Positions 27,545-38,254 of a stretch of 64,000 nucleotides of DNA are shown here, in pieces; the first letter of the stretch is position 1; the number at the start of each line of letters is the position of its first letter. The translations under genes were made by a program, and so were the position numbers. Source of the stretch: Brevundimonas diminuta (lineage in GTDB: Bacteria > Pseudomonadota > Alphaproteobacteria > Caulobacterales > Caulobacteraceae); assembly GCF_022654015.1 (NCBI RefSeq), contig NZ_CP073063.1:2418001-2482000 (forward strand), given 5' to 3'. The notes below the pieces were generated by a model that searched no databases, was not told where the DNA came from, and worked only from the letters and a program-made list of their open reading frames with translations.

Positions 27545-29899
27545 TCAGAGTCGGACGGCCCGGAGCCGCAGCGCGTTGGCGATCACACTGACGGAGGACA
27601 GGGCCATCGCCAACGCCGCCAGGGCCGGCGACAATAGGAGGCCGGAGACCGGGTAGAGCAGTCCCGCCGCGATCGGAATGCCGAGGGTGTTGTAACCGAA
27701 GGCGAAGACCAGGTTCTGGCGGATGTTGCTCATCACCGCACGGGACAGTTTGCGCGCCCGGACGAGGCCCTGGAGATCGCCGCCGAGAAGGGTGACCCCG
27801 GCGCTCTCGATCGCGACGTCCGAGCCGGCGCCCATGGCCACCCCCACGTCGGCGGCGGCCAGGGCCGGGGCGTCGTTCACACCGTCTCCGGCCATGGCGA
27901 CGATCCGACCCTCCGCTCTCAGCCGCTCGACGACCGCCGCCTTGTCCTGGGGCAGAACCTCGGCCTGAACGTCGTCTATGCCGAGCCGGCGCGCCACCGC
28001 CTCGGCCGTTGTGCGGTTGTCGCCGGTCATCATCACCAGACGCAGCCCCGACGCCTTCAGATCGCGGATGGCCTCGGCGGTCGTCGCCTTGACCGGATCG
28101 GCGATGCCCAGCACGCCGGCCGCAGCCCCGTCCACGGCGACGAAGATGGCGGTCGCGCCGTCTTGGCGAAGCGTATCGGCCCCGGCTTCCAGAGGCCCGA
28201 CGTCGACGCCGATCTCGGCCAGATAGCGGCTGTTGCCGAGCGCCACGCGGCGGCCGTCGACGACCCCGGTGACGCCGCGCCCGACGGGGCTGTCGAAGTC
28301 CGACGCCTCGGACAGAACCAGATTCTGGTCGCTCGCCGCCCGAACGACGGCGTCCGCCAGCGGATGCTCGCTGCTCCGCTCAAGACTGGCGGAAAGTCTC
28401 AGAAGCTCGGCCTCGTCGAACCCGTCGGCTGGCCGGACGGCCGTCACCGAGGGGCGCCCCTCCGTCAGGGTGCCGGTTTTGTCGAGCACCAGGGTGTCCA
28501 CCTTCTCGAAGCGCTCCAGCGCCTCGGCGTTCTTGATGAGCACCCCGGCGTGAGCGCCGCGCCCCACCCCGACCATGATGGAGATCGGCGTGGCCAAGCC
28601 CAGGGCGCACGGACAGGCGATGATCAGCACGGAGACCGCGGCGACGAGGGCGTAGGACAGCCGCGGTTCGGGGCCGGCTAGGCCCCAGACGATCGCGGCG
28701 AGAACGGCGATCCCGATCACGGCCGGAACGAACCAGCCCGACACCTTGTCGGCCAGCCGCTGGATCGGCGCGCGGCTGCGTTGGGCCTGCGCCACCATCT
28801 GGACGATCTGCGCCAGGAGGGTGTCGGCGCCCACCTTGTCGGCTCGCATGACGAACGAGCCGGTCTTGTTGAGCGACCCGGCGACGACCTTGTCGCCGAC
28901 GTCCTTGGTCACCGGCATGGATTCACCCGTGACGAGGGACTCGTCGAGGGTGACCCGGCCGTCCAGGATCTCTCCGTCGACCGCCACCTTCTCGCCGGGA
29001 CGGACGCGCAGCCGGTCTCCCACAGCGACCAGATCGAGGGTGACGTCCTCGTCGCCGCCGTCGTCGCGGACGCGCCGCGCGGTCTTCGGGGCGAGGTCCA
29101 GCAGGGCCCTGATGGCCCCCGACGTCTGTTCGCGCGCCCGAAGCTCCAGGATCTGGCCGACCAGCACCAGGACGGTGATGATGGCCGCCGCCTCGAAATA
29201 GACCGGCGCGCTGCCGTCCATCCGCCGGACCGCCGCCGGGAACAGATGCGGCGCCAGAACCGCGACCACGCTGTAGATCCAGGCCGCACCGACGCCGATG
29301 GCGATCAGGGTGAACATGTTGAGGCTGCGATTGCGGATGGACGCCCAGCCCCTCTGGAAGAACGGCCAGCCGGACCACAGCACGACCGGCGTCGCCAGGG
29401 CGAACTGGATCCAGTTGGAGGTCTGGCCCGGAATCCGCATCGCCAGCCCGGTCAGATGGCCGCCCATTTCAAGCGCGAAGACCGGCAGCGTCAGAACCGC
29501 GCCGATCCACAGGCGACGGGTGAAGTCGATCAGTTCGTGATTGACCGGAGCCTCGGCGGTGACGGTCTCCGGCTCCAGCGCCATGCCGCAGATCGGACAG
29601 GAGCCAGGTCCCTCCTGGCGCACCTCGGGATGCATCGGGCAGGTGTAGATCACACCGGGCGTGACGGAAGCCGGTTCGGGCCGCTCGCCGAGATAGCGAG
29701 CCGGATCGTCCACGAATTTGGTCCGGCAGCCCGCCGAACAGAAGACATACGCCTGGCCCTCGTGGGTGGCCCGATGCGCCGTGGTCGCCGGATCGACGGT
29801 CATGCCGCAGACCGGATCGACCGCCTGGGCGCCGGCTTGAGGCGTCTTGTTCGAACAGCAGCCGTGACCGGCGGGATGGGAATGGGATGACGTAGCCAT
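27545..29899 (-). CDS. copA: copper-translocating P-type ATPase (YHS type)
   Basis: 784 residues from ATG 29899 (GAGGAG upstream; a more distal ATG at 30016 would overlap csoR and the operator). Domains: a YHS domain '[10 protein letters not shown]' (28-70), a heavy-metal-binding segment '[20 protein letters not shown]' (85-104), then P1B-ATPase helices, TGES in 'VTGESMPV', CPC at 429-431, DKTGTLT at 473-479, the His-Pro motif '[10 protein letters not shown]' and '[15 protein letters not shown]'. The CPC motif indicates Cu(I)/Ag(I). It exports cytoplasmic copper and is almost certainly regulated by the divergent CsoR. Confidence 0.95.
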   Translation of the reverse strand: MATSSHSHPAGHGCCSNKTPQAGAQAVDPVCGMTVDPATTAHRATHEGQAYVFCSAGCRTKFVDDPARYLGERPEPASVTPGVIYTCPMHPEVRQEGPGSCPICGMALEPETVTAEAPVNHELIDFTRRLWIGAVLTLPVFALEMGGHLTGLAMRIPGQTSNWIQFALATPVVLWSGWPFFQRGWASIRNRSLNMFTLIAIGVGAAWIYSVVAVLAPHLFPAAVRRMDGSAPVYFEAAAIITVLVLVGQILELRAREQTSGAIRALLDLAPKTARRVRDDGGDEDVTLDLVAVGDRLRVRPGEKVAVDGEILDGRVTLDESLVTGESMPVTKDVGDKVVAGSLNKTGSFVMRADKVGADTLLAQIVQMVAQAQRSRAPIQRLADKVSGWFVPAVIGIAVLAAIVWGLAGPEPRLSYALVAAVSVLIIACPCALGLATPISIMVGVGRGAHAGVLIKNAEALERFEKVDTLVLDKTGTLTEGRPSVTAVRPADGFDEAELLRLSASLERSSEHPLADAVVRAASDQNLVLSEASDFDSPVGRGVTGVVDGRRVALGNSRYLAEIGVDVGPLEAGADTLRQDGATAIFVAVDGAAAGVLGIADPVKATTAEAIRDLKASGLRLVMMTGDNRTTAEAVARRLGIDDVQAEVLPQDKAAVVERLRAEGRIVAMAGDGVNDAPALAAADVGVAMGAGSDVAIESAGVTLLGGDLQGLVRARKLSRAVMSNIRQNLVFAFGYNTLGIPIAAGLLYPVSGLLLSPALAALAMALSSVSVIANALRLRAVRL

Positions 29900-29930
29900 G
29901 ACGGCTCCTCGGACGACCTCACAGCCAAAT

Positions 29931-29947
29931 ATACCCCACAGGGGTAT
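29931..29947. promoter_or_regulatory. CsoR operator between ATPase gene and csoR
   Basis: The perfect dyad ATACCCC-ACA-GGGGTAT (29931-29947) has the A/T-flanked G-tract inverted repeat recognized by CsoR/RcnR-family repressors. It lies 32 bases upstream of the ATPase ATG and 52 upstream of csoR, so it can control both divergent promoters. Confidence 0.85.
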
Positions 29948-29999
29948 CGCGCAAGGTGTGACGGTGAGGTAGGATCGAACGGTCGGAACGAGGAACAGG

Positions 30000-30275
30000 A
30001 TGCAGACCGAGATCAAGCCGAAGGTGTTGAACCGCCTGAGCCGCTTAGAGGGGCAGGTGCGTGGCCTTTCCAGAATGGTCGAGGAGGACCGCTACTGCAT
30101 CGACGTCCTAACCCAGCTCCAGGCCGTTCGGGCGGCGCTGTCGCGCGTTGAGAGCGAGGTCTTGAAGGACCACATGGATCACTGCGTCATGGGCGCGATC
30201 GCGGGTGACGATCTCGCCGACCGCAAGGCCAAGGCGACCGAACTGATCGAACTTCTCGGCCGCGCTTCCCGCTAG
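30000..30275 (+). CDS. csoR: CsoR-type copper-sensing repressor
   Basis: 91 residues, all helical, of the CsoR/RcnR/FrmR family. Ligands C33, H58 and C62 have exactly the spacing of the Cu(I) site of CsoR (Cys, then His 25 later, Cys 4 later). Cu(I) binding would release the operator at 29931-29947 and de-repress the P-type ATPase. Confidence 0.92.
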   Translation: MQTEIKPKVLNRLSRLEGQVRGLSRMVEEDRYCIDVLTQLQAVRAALSRVESEVLKDHMDHCVMGAIAGDDLADRKAKATELIELLGRASR

Positions 30276-30558
30276 CCGGGGACCGACTCCCGGCGTTCGG
30301 TCGCCAGGCCCGGCGGTCGGCGTGGACATCCTCTCGTCCGGCTGAGGGACATGACATGTCTTGGGGGCGGCCTCACCCAGAGCCGCAGCGGTCCAGGCTG
30401 GCAAACCGGCCGAGGGCATTCCGAGCCCCGAGCCAGACTTGGACGTCCCGTATGACCGGCCGGCCCCGTCTGGCGTCGCGCATGAGGGATGTTCCCGCCC
30501 GATGCGTATCTCAATATGGCGGCGGTGCTGATCCGCCGCCCTTGGGGGGCCATCGCGA

Positions 30559-31719
30559 ATGACATCCGTACCGCCGACCCGAGACGGCTATCCCGCCGAT
30601 CTCAGGGCCCTGACCAGTCTGCGCGCCTTCCTCGCCTTGGGGGTGGTGCTGTTCCATTATCAACTCCAATGGGATCCGGCCCTGGGCTTCAGCCCGATCA
30701 TCGAGCGAAGCCGGCTGGCGGTGGACGCCTTCTTCATGCTGTCGGGCTTCATTCTGGCGCACGTCTACGGTCCGGCCTTCGCGAGCGGCGGTTTCAGTTA
30801 CCGGCGTTTCATCGTCGCCCGGCTCGCGCGGCTTTATCCCCTGCACGTCGCGGTTCTGACGGGCGCCTTGATCATGGTGCTGGGCGCGACCGCCGCCGGC
30901 GTCCGCTTCGACGCCGAGGGCTACGGGCCGCTGGCCTTCTTCCAGACGCTGTTTCTCATCCAGGCCTGGTTTCCGACCGATGCGGAGTTGAACTGGAGCG
31001 GCCCGAGCTGGTCCCTGTCGGCGGAATGGTTCGCCTATCTGCTGTTCCCCGCCTACGCCTGGCTGGCCCTCCATCTGCGAGCGCGGCCGTGGGTGCTGCT
31101 GGGGATCGGGGCCGCGGCGTTCGTCGCCCTCGACGCCTTCTACGTCCAGGCGTTCGGCAAGGTCCTTCCGCGAGCTGAGGACTCCCTCGGCATTCTCCGG
31201 ATCGCCCCCGAATTCCTGATCGGCATGGCGCTGTACGGGCTGGGTCATCGGTGGCGCTGGAGCCGGCCCGTGGCCGCCACGGCCGCCCTGTTCACGACCG
31301 TCCTGCTGCTGGGCGCGATGCAGCTGTCGCTGGACGACCGCATCATCGTCGCCCTCGCCGCCCCCGTGATTCTGACCTGGTCCCTGCTCGCGCGGGCGGA
31401 TTGCGAGGGACCCCTCGCCTCCCCGGGCCTTGTCTTCGCCGGAGAAGCGTCCTTCGCCCTGTATCTGGTGCACATGCCGGTGATCGTGGCCTGGAAGGGC
31501 GTCGTGGCCGAACTGCGCGGCGTCGACAGCACCTTCCGCATCACGCCGGTCGAACTGATCGGATTGTTCATCGCCACGGCCCTGATCGCGGCGGCGCTGC
31601 ATCTGCTCGTCGAAAAGCCCGGCCGAACCTGGATAAGGCGCCGGTTCGACAGGCGTCGCGACGAGCTCGCCCCGGCCGCGCTCAGCCCGCCGGCGCTCCG
31701 TGAGCCTGACGATCGCTGA
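30559..31719 (+). CDS. acyltransferase family 3 membrane protein
   Basis: 386 residues with about ten membrane helices. The start 'LRALTSLRAFLALGVVLFHY' and 'AVDAFFMLSGFILAHVYG' are the OafA/YrhL acyltransferase-3 hallmark, with the active-site His in the first helix. Such enzymes O-acylate sugars of lipopolysaccharide or exopolysaccharide. A second member lies at 35599. The link to the metal cargo is unclear. Confidence 0.9.
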   Translation: MTSVPPTRDGYPADLRALTSLRAFLALGVVLFHYQLQWDPALGFSPIIERSRLAVDAFFMLSGFILAHVYGPAFASGGFSYRRFIVARLARLYPLHVAVLTGALIMVLGATAAGVRFDAEGYGPLAFFQTLFLIQAWFPTDAELNWSGPSWSLSAEWFAYLLFPAYAWLALHLRARPWVLLGIGAAAFVALDAFYVQAFGKVLPRAEDSLGILRIAPEFLIGMALYGLGHRWRWSRPVAATAALFTTVLLLGAMQLSLDDRIIVALAAPVILTWSLLARADCEGPLASPGLVFAGEASFALYLVHMPVIVAWKGVVAELRGVDSTFRITPVELIGLFIATALIAAALHLLVEKPGRTWIRRRFDRRRDELAPAALSPPALREPDDR

Positions 31720-32071
31720 GCCGACCGGTCTCTTCGCCCTTCGCGACGGCCGTCCGCTCGTTGGCGATGACACCGCCGTCGTCGAGAACCGGCCGATCCC
31801 GACCTCCGATCGACCGGTCGCGCGGACCTCCGTCGCGGATAAACCGCACCGTCTCCGTTCGGAGATGCGGCTCGGCCACGAAGCCGGCGTCCGCCAGGGC
31901 GAGATGCTGTGGCGTCGCGGGCGCGCCGCGCTCAGGTTTCCACCAACCCTCCGTCGCCGCAGCCTTCGGAAGAAGGCCGCTGATGATGCGTTCGATATCG
32001 CGGAACGTTAGCACCACTTCGGTCCGCCTTTGACGCCGCAGATAGGTTGCGAGGGGCGCGTATTTGGCCAT
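31682..32071 (-). CDS. DUF7662-like protein, copy 1
   Basis: 129 residues beginning 'MAKYAPLATYLRRQRRTEV', then 'TFRDIERIISGLLPKAA', 'WW', 'QHLALADAGFVAEPH' and 'TETVRFIR'. It is clearly homologous to the gene at 44569 and the remnant at 38730. The first 95 residues are the conserved domain; the C-terminal tail overlaps the acyltransferase stop by 38 bases and looks like read-through into unrelated DNA. Function unknown. All three copies lie at junctions between cargo blocks. Confidence 0.75.
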   Translation of the reverse strand: MAKYAPLATYLRRQRRTEVVLTFRDIERIISGLLPKAAATEGWWKPERGAPATPQHLALADAGFVAEPHLRTETVRFIRDGGPRDRSIGGRDRPVLDDGGVIANERTAVAKGEETGRLSDRQAHGAPAG

Positions 32072-32229
32072 GAACCTCTTTTCCTCTCGCCGCCCCGCAG
32101 GTCAAGCGCTGCTCGGCCCCTGCGATAGCCACGAAGAAGCCAACACCAGGCTGGCTAGATGCGAGTGCGATTGACTCGCAACAAGGCCTGTGGTCAGACG
32201 CCCTCCCTGTCGTTCCCCTGAAGAGCTCC

Positions 32230-34360
32230 ATGTCCCCTCGTCTCCTCGCCACCGTCGCCCTCCTGCCGCTGCTGCTGGCCGCGCTTCCCGCGGCGGCCCA
32301 GGAGGGGCCCACCCCGGACGCGACGCTTTTGGACGAGGTGGTGGTCACCGCCTCCCGGATCGAGACCCCGCGCTCCGCGATCGCCGCCACGGTCGAGCTC
32401 ATCGACGCCGAGGCCATCGTCCAGCAGACGGCGCTGGCCGCCTCGGCCGTCGATACGGTGGCGGCCCTGGTGCCCTCCTTCTCGCCGACGCGGCAGAAGC
32501 TGTCGGGCTTCGGCGAGACCCTGCGCGGACGCTCGCCGCTCTATCTCGTCGACGGCGTGCCGCAGTCGACGCCGCTGCGCGACGACAGCCGCGACGGCTA
32601 CACCATCGATCCCTTCTTCATCGACCGGGTCGAGGTCATCTTCGGCTCCAACGCCATCCAGGGCATCGGGGCCACCGGCGGGTGGTCAACTACGTCACCG
32701 CCCGCAAGCCGTCCGAGGCGGAGGGCCTGACCGGGCGGATGATGGCCCAGGTCACCACCGACGACGAGCTGCAGGGCGACGGCGTCGGCGCCAAGATCGC
32801 CGCCATCGGCGGCCGTGACTTCGGCGCCTTTGACCTGACCGTGGGCGCGGCCTTCGAGACCCGCGGCGCCTACTATGACGCTGACGGCAGCCGCGTCGGC
32901 TTCGACGGCGCCCAGGGCGAGGTCCAGGATTCGCGGCCCTCTCGCTGTTCGCGCGCGGCGGCTGGGATCTGGGCGGCGATCGCCGGCTGGAGGGCTGGGT
33001 CAACCGGTTCGATCTGGAAGGCGACGGCGACTATGTGACCGTGGCGGGCGACCGCGCGACGGGCGTCTCGACCACGGCTGTGCGCGGCGCGCCGCCGGGC
33101 CGGCAGCCGTCCAACGCCGTGACATCGGCGGCTCTGAGCTACACCGACCGCGACCTGTTCGGCGGCGTCCAGCGGGCCCAGGTCTTCGCCCACGATTACC
33201 AGGGCGTATTCGGCGGCGGCAGTTTCCCGGACTTCCAGGACCCCCGCATCGCTCCGGTTGGGACCCTGTTCGACCAGTCGGCCAACAATTCGGAAAAGCT
33301 GGGCTTCAAGATCGACTGGCAGGGCCAGGTTCCTGGCCTGACGGGCCTCAAGGCGCTGGTCGGTCTCGACGGCCTGCGTGACCGGACCTATCAGGAACTG
33401 GTCCTGACCGGGCGCAACTGGGTGCCGGAGACCGCCTACGAGAGCCTGTCGCCCTTCCTGCAGCTAAACCAGTCGGTCTTGGCCGGCCGCCTCAGCCTGT
33501 CGGCGGGCGTGCGGCATGAGTCGGCGAAGCTGAAAGTCGACGACTTCCAGACCCTGTACGCCTACGGCCCTCAGACGGTGGCGGGCGGCGAGCCGGGCTT
33601 CGAGGAGACGCTGTTCAACGTCGGCGCCGCCTTCGAGGTGACGCCGGCTCTCCTCGTCTACGGCTCCTTCGCCCAAGGCTTCACCATGCCGGACGTCGGT
33701 CGGGTGCTGCGCGGCATCAACCGTCCGAACCAGGACGTCGACACCTTCCTCAACGTCGAACCGGTCGTGTCGGACAACACCGAGGTCGGGGTCGAATACC
33801 GCGGCGCGCGCGTCGAACTGTCCGCCGCCGTGTTCCGGTCCGAGGCCGAACGCGGCTCGCTGCTGAACCGCCTGCCGTCGGGCATCTTCGAGGTGCAGCG
33901 CCAGGCCACACGGATCGATGGACTGGAGCTGAAGGGTCTATGGCGCGCCACGGACGCCCTCGCCCTGGGGGGCAGCTACGCCGCGCTCGACGGCCAGAGC
34001 GACAGCGACGGCGACGGCGACCTGGACCGCGACCTGAACGGAGCCAACATCTCGCCCGACCGCCTGCTGCTGTGGGGCGAGTACGAGACAGGCCCGATCG
34101 CCCTGCGCCTTCAGGCCCAGACCTATCTCGCACGCGACTTCGACGGCGAGCCCGGGGCCAACGGCTTCGAGGGCTATACGGTGCTCGACGCCGTGGCCCG
34201 CTATGAGGCGGGCTTCGGCACGGTGTCGCTGGGGGTGCAGAACCTGCTGGACGAGCAGTACATTTCCTATTTCTCGGACACACAGGGGCCGACCGACAAT
34301 CTGCGCTTTTTCGCCGGTCGCGGGCGCACGGCCACCGTGACCCTGACGCGGAGCTTCTGA
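32230..34360 (+). pseudogene. TonB-dependent receptor broken by two one-base frameshifts
   Basis: The signal peptide 'LLPLLLAALPAAAQ' and TonB box/plug ('LDEVVVTASR', 'YLVDGVPQ') read in one frame to about 32690. They continue as 'NYVTARKPSEAEG' in a second frame to about 32930, then as 'LFARGGWDLGGDRRLEGW' in a third frame to the normal C-terminal phenylalanine at 34357. Each shift is explained by loss of one G in a G/C run. The gene would otherwise encode an outer-membrane receptor of about 710 residues, probably for an iron or metal chelate, paired with the PepSY protein behind it. It may be a real pseudogene or two base-calling errors. Confidence 0.85.
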
Positions 34361-34367
34361 GCCGGTG

Positions 34368-35411
34368 ATGGGCGCGATCCGCACGCTCCACGCCTGGGCC
34401 GGGACCGCCCTCTCGATCCTGGCCGTGGTGTTGGGCCTGACGGGATCGTTGCTGGTGTTCGAGGACGACTGGATCCGCGCCACCGTCCCCGCCGCGCGCG
34501 CCGAGATCGATCTCGATGCCGCCCGTCTGGGTGCGGCGCTGGACCGGCTCGAGGCAGCCGAGCCCCGCCTCACCTCGGTGGTCCTGCCGGGCGGGGCGGT
34601 CGGCGTTCACCGGCTCTACCTGGCCGAGGACGGTTTCGGCTACGCCGACCCCGACGGCAAGGTGGTGGACCGCTGGTGGGGCCCGGCGCGAGCCGAGACA
34701 TGGATCTTCGACCTTCACCACGAGCTGCTGGCCGGTCACACCGGCAAGCTGGTTGCCGGCGGCGCCGGCCTGACCCTGGCGGTGATGATCCTGACCGGCC
34801 TGATCGTCTGGATTCCCGCCTGGCGCGCCACCGGCTGGCGGGTCTGGCCCCGCTCGGGGGCCCGGCGCGAACTGATCGGCAGCCATCGCAATCTCGGCCT
34901 GATCTTCGCCATCCCGCTGGTCGTCTTCAGCCTCACCGGTGCGGCGATCGTCTTTCACGGCACGACCCAGGCCCTGCTGGGGGCTGTCCCGACGCCGCCG
35001 GCGCCGGTGGTCGGGACCGGGGACGTCGACTGGGCCCACGCCCTGACAGAGGCCCAGGCCCGCTTCCCCGAAGCGATCCCGCGCATGGTTGTCCGCCCCG
35101 CCGCACCGGGCAAGCCCGCCACGATCCGTCTGAAGCAGCCCGGCGAGTGGCATCCCAACGGCCGCACCACCGTGACCATCGATCCGGCCACCAGCCGGGC
35201 GGTCGCGACCTCCGACGCCAACGCCCTGCCGACCGGCGTCCGGGCCTACAACGCCTTCTACCCCCTGCACGCCAGTTCGGTCGGCGGCTGGCTCTATAGC
35301 GCGGTGACGGCGCTCAGCGGCGTCGCCATGGCGGCCCTGGGGGTGGTCGGCGCCTGGGCCTTCCTCGGAAAGCCCCGACGCCGCTCGCCTCGATCGAAAC
35401 CGACCCGCTGA
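34368..35411 (+). CDS. PepSY-associated TM-helix protein
   Basis: 347 residues from ATG 34368 (GTG 34365 also possible), seven bases after the receptor stop. Four membrane helices and two PepSY-like periplasmic parts are seen: 'RTLHAWAGTALSILAVVLGL', 'DLHHELLAGHTGKLV', 'SHRNLGLIFAIPLVVFSLTG', 'FYPLHASSVGGWLYS'. The conserved histidines fit the FsrB/PiuB-like class that probably reduces ferric complexes at the inner membrane for a partner TonB receptor. Confidence 0.88.
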   Translation: MGAIRTLHAWAGTALSILAVVLGLTGSLLVFEDDWIRATVPAARAEIDLDAARLGAALDRLEAAEPRLTSVVLPGGAVGVHRLYLAEDGFGYADPDGKVVDRWWGPARAETWIFDLHHELLAGHTGKLVAGGAGLTLAVMILTGLIVWIPAWRATGWRVWPRSGARRELIGSHRNLGLIFAIPLVVFSLTGAAIVFHGTTQALLGAVPTPPAPVVGTGDVDWAHALTEAQARFPEAIPRMVVRPAAPGKPATIRLKQPGEWHPNGRTTVTIDPATSRAVATSDANALPTGVRAYNAFYPLHASSVGGWLYSAVTALSGVAMAALGVVGAWAFLGKPRRRSPRSKPTR

Positions 35412-35598
35412 GGACAAGCGGGCGAGGGAGCGGAAGGGTTTGCCGGATTCCCGGGTCTTGCCCTCCGCTGGTCGCCACTCAAGGCCTGATGCACTCACAC
35501 CGCCCCGCGCGAACCCCTACGCGCGACCACCGGCGGCAAGGCCTCGTTCACCGTGTCGGGCAAGCCTTCCTTGGCGCCTGTGGGGGGATGATGGCTGG

Positions 35599-36735
35599 AT
35601 GACGGAAGATCCAGCACCCCCGGAGCGCCGACGCCCGCCGCCGATCGCGCGCGGCGGCTGGCTCGACCTTCTGCGTTTCGTCGTGGGGGCGATGATCGTC
35701 CTCTATCACTTCCGCGAGGCCGCTCCGATCCCCTTGCCGCTCTTCCATCCGGTCTTCGACCGCGGCTATCTGCTGACCGACTTCTTCATCATCGACTCCG
35801 GCTACGTTCTCGCCCGCGTCTACGGCGAGCGGCTCGCGAACCGGCGAATTCCGCTTTCCGTCTTCTACCGTCAGCGATTTCTCAGGGTGGTTCCGGCCCA
35901 CATGACCGTCAGCCTCGCCCTGGCGGGGCTGGTGCTGACGGCGGCGATCCTGGGCCAAACACCCAGCCACCCGGAATGGTTCGACTGGTCCCGGTTTCCC
36001 GCCCAGTTCTTTCTGGTGCAGGCCTATGGGGTGCCGGGCGGAGAGGGATGGAACGCGTCGACCTGGACGCTCTCGGCGCTCCTGGGCTGTTACGTCAGCC
36101 TGCCCTTCCTCGCTCGCGCGGCGCGCGGCCTGTCCCCATGGCTGATCCTCGCTCTTGGGGTGGGCGGGCTGCTCGCCGCCAACCTGTCCGCCCACGCCGC
36201 CTTCGGGTTGCCGATCTACGAGATGCCGTTGCGCCTCGGCTTCCTGCGGGCCTTTCCGCTGTTCGCCCTCGGCGTCGCCGTGGCTCTGTTCGCCCGGCAG
36301 GTCTATTGCCCGCCCCGTCTGGCCGCCGGTCTGGGCGGTTCCGCCGTGGTCGCTGTGGCGGGTCTGCAGGCTCTGGGACCCCATAATCTGGCGACCCTCG
36401 GCCTCCTGACCGTCATCATCTTCGCCACCGGGGCCTTGCCGATTCGGAGCCCGTCCAGGCTGGTCGAGCACCTCGCTTTGATGGCGTTCGCGATCTTCCT
36501 GACCAACGAAGTGATCCGGATCGTGTGGTTCGGCGTGCTCGACGCCGTCGATTGGCGGAGTTGGAGTCCGTCAGTGCAATGGACCGCCTGGGCGGTCGGC
36601 CTGGCCGCGGCTTTCGGCGGCGCCGCCGTCTTCCGCTACGCCTTCGACCGACCGACCCAGGCCTGGTTCAATCGTCCGCAGTCGGGGTCGCGATCGACCT
36701 CCCCCGCGGCCAAGTCTCCCGTTCCCGCGCTGTAG
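35599..36735 (+). CDS. acyltransferase family 3 membrane protein, second copy
   Basis: 378 residues from ATG 35599; upstream in-frame codons add only low-complexity residues. Membrane protein with 'LDLLRFVVGAMIVLYHFREA' and 'LTDFFIIDSGYVLARVYGER', the acyltransferase-3 signature with the Ser-Gly-Phe motif replaced by 'DSGYVL'. It probably modifies a surface glycan. It is distant from the copy at 30559 and not a recent duplicate. Confidence 0.85.
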   Translation: MTEDPAPPERRRPPPIARGGWLDLLRFVVGAMIVLYHFREAAPIPLPLFHPVFDRGYLLTDFFIIDSGYVLARVYGERLANRRIPLSVFYRQRFLRVVPAHMTVSLALAGLVLTAAILGQTPSHPEWFDWSRFPAQFFLVQAYGVPGGEGWNASTWTLSALLGCYVSLPFLARAARGLSPWLILALGVGGLLAANLSAHAAFGLPIYEMPLRLGFLRAFPLFALGVAVALFARQVYCPPRLAAGLGGSAVVAVAGLQALGPHNLATLGLLTVIIFATGALPIRSPSRLVEHLALMAFAIFLTNEVIRIVWFGVLDAVDWRSWSPSVQWTAWAVGLAAAFGGAAVFRYAFDRPTQAWFNRPQSGSRSTSPAAKSPVPAL

Positions 36736-36764
36736 GCCGATCCTTCACAAAAGCTCGGCGAGGT

Positions 36765-37685
36765 TCACATCATGGCGGCGGGGGGCGCCTGGGTACCCAT
36801 GATCGCCACGATCAGAAGCAGCAGGGCCGCCAGCACGGTCTCCAGCGCCAGGCTGCGCCGCAGGCGGCGCAAGGCGAGCGGACGGGCGTGATCGTCTTCG
36901 AGCGCCGATCCGAGATGCGGGGTCAGGACAAAGCGGTTCGAGGCCGCTAGGGCCAGCATGCCGGCGAACAGGACGAGTTTCAGGATCAGAAGAACGCCGT
37001 AGGGCGTCGTCAACAGGCTCCCGAGCCGGCTGAACCCGATCAGATAGGCGCTGTTCACCAGACCCGTGATCGTCAGCAGGACGACGGCGAGCGTTCCCAG
37101 ACCGGCGAACCCCTCCAGGGCGGCGTGAGTCACCGGCGCGCCCGCCGCGTGCCCGTGGCGGGTCCGCAGCATCAGGAACAACGCGACCAGACTGCCGAGC
37201 CAGAGTCCGGCGGCGAGCGCGTGAACGACATCGGCGATCAGATGCGGCCAGCGGCCCGCGCCTTCCGTCGCCGCGCCGTGACCGGTCCAGGCCAGGCTGG
37301 CGCTGACCACAGCGCCGACGACGGTCAGCACGATCCAGCCGCCGCGTCCCGGTTTCAGACTGATCAGCAGAACGGCGGCCAAAAGGGCCATCGCCGCGCG
37401 AACCAGGAAGCCGACGCCCAGGCCCGTGCCGAATGCCACGTAGGACAGCGACTCCGGCTTCAGCGCCTCGGTCAGCGATCCCGCCATCACGGCGGTTTGG
37501 ACCACGAGGTTGGCGAGAGCAGCCAGGACGGTCGCCACGGCGGCGACCAGCAGCGTCGTTCGCGGCCACCTTTCGGCGGCCGCGTCCGACATGGGCATCC
37601 TGAACGCGAAGAACAGGGGGACGCCAAACAGCAGGACGGCGCCGATGTACTGCCCCAGCCTCAGCAGGACGACCGTTGTCTCCAT
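36765..37685 (-). CDS. copD: CopD copper-resistance membrane protein
   Basis: 306 residues with about eight membrane helices. 'LRLGQYIGAVLLFGVPLFF', 'WTGHGAATEG..WPHLIADV' and 'HALAAGLWLGSLVAL' are the CopD signature, with histidines likely used for copper. CopD works with CopC to bring copper into the cytoplasm or hand it to other proteins. It is the second gene of a copC-copD pair; the copC stop is four bases upstream of its start. Confidence 0.9.
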   Translation of the reverse strand: METTVVLLRLGQYIGAVLLFGVPLFFAFRMPMSDAAAERWPRTTLLVAAVATVLAALANLVVQTAVMAGSLTEALKPESLSYVAFGTGLGVGFLVRAAMALLAAVLLISLKPGRGGWIVLTVVGAVVSASLAWTGHGAATEGAGRWPHLIADVVHALAAGLWLGSLVALFLMLRTRHGHAAGAPVTHAALEGFAGLGTLAVVLLTITGLVNSAYLIGFSRLGSLLTTPYGVLLILKLVLFAGMLALAASNRFVLTPHLGSALEDDHARPLALRRLRRSLALETVLAALLLLIVAIMGTQAPPAAMM

Positions 37686-37689
37686 CTGA

Positions 37690-38052
37690 TCAGCGGACCG
37701 AGAAGTTGGTGGACCCCGTCATCCGGTGCCCGTCCGGAGACGCCACCCGCCAGTTGACCACGTAGGCCCCGGCCGCCAACGGCCTCGCCGGAGCGCCCGA
37801 GATCGTCTTGCCGTCCTCGGACACCCGTGTCTGGACACGGATGGTCGCGCCCGCCGCATTGACGAGATCGAAACCGGAGAAGGCCGGCGCCACGCGCTCG
37901 CTGAAGGTGAGGCTGATGGTGCGCGGCGCCGCGACCGCAGCGCCGGCGGCCGGCGTGGCGCTCACGAGACGCGCGTGTGCATCCGCCTGACCGGCGACCA
38001 GGGAAAGCGCCGCGACGGTCGCGGCGAGCGATGCGATTTTGAAACGGGTCAA
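37690..38052 (-). CDS. copC: CopC periplasmic copper-binding protein
   Basis: 120 residues. The signal peptide is cut before 'HARLVSATPAAGAAV'; the N-terminal His is the Cu(II) ligand of CopC. The 'ISLTFSERVAPAFSGF' and 'GAYVVNWRVASPDGHRMTGS' strands complete the domain. It lies immediately ahead of copD on the same strand. Confidence 0.92.
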   Translation of the reverse strand: MTRFKIASLAATVAALSLVAGQADAHARLVSATPAAGAAVAAPRTISLTFSERVAPAFSGFDLVNAAGATIRVQTRVSEDGKTISGAPARPLAAGAYVVNWRVASPDGHRMTGSTNFSVR

Positions 38053-38254
38053 CTCAAACTCCTAGGAAGGGACGCCCCTACTGTCTCTTACGCGGCACGC
38101 GCCCCCGCCCCTCACGAAATGAAACTGAAGCCGGCCGGCCCCCGACAAAAACACTCGACGGCGGGTTCATCCACAAACTCGGCTTCAGGGATTTAAACCG
38201 GATCAGTTGGTGGCGGCCGGCAAGCAGAGACACATCTACCAAGGGAAGGCCGGA

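Noticed and set aside
30276..30558. Small hairpin after csoR (GCCGGG...CCCGGC) as a terminator
   Set aside because: Six-base stem without a T-run; too weak to list as a feature. No gene seen in this gap.
33750..35498. Minus-strand frame of about 580 codons across the PepSY gene
   Set aside because: Low-complexity Arg/Gly/Pro product, antisense to well-recognized genes.
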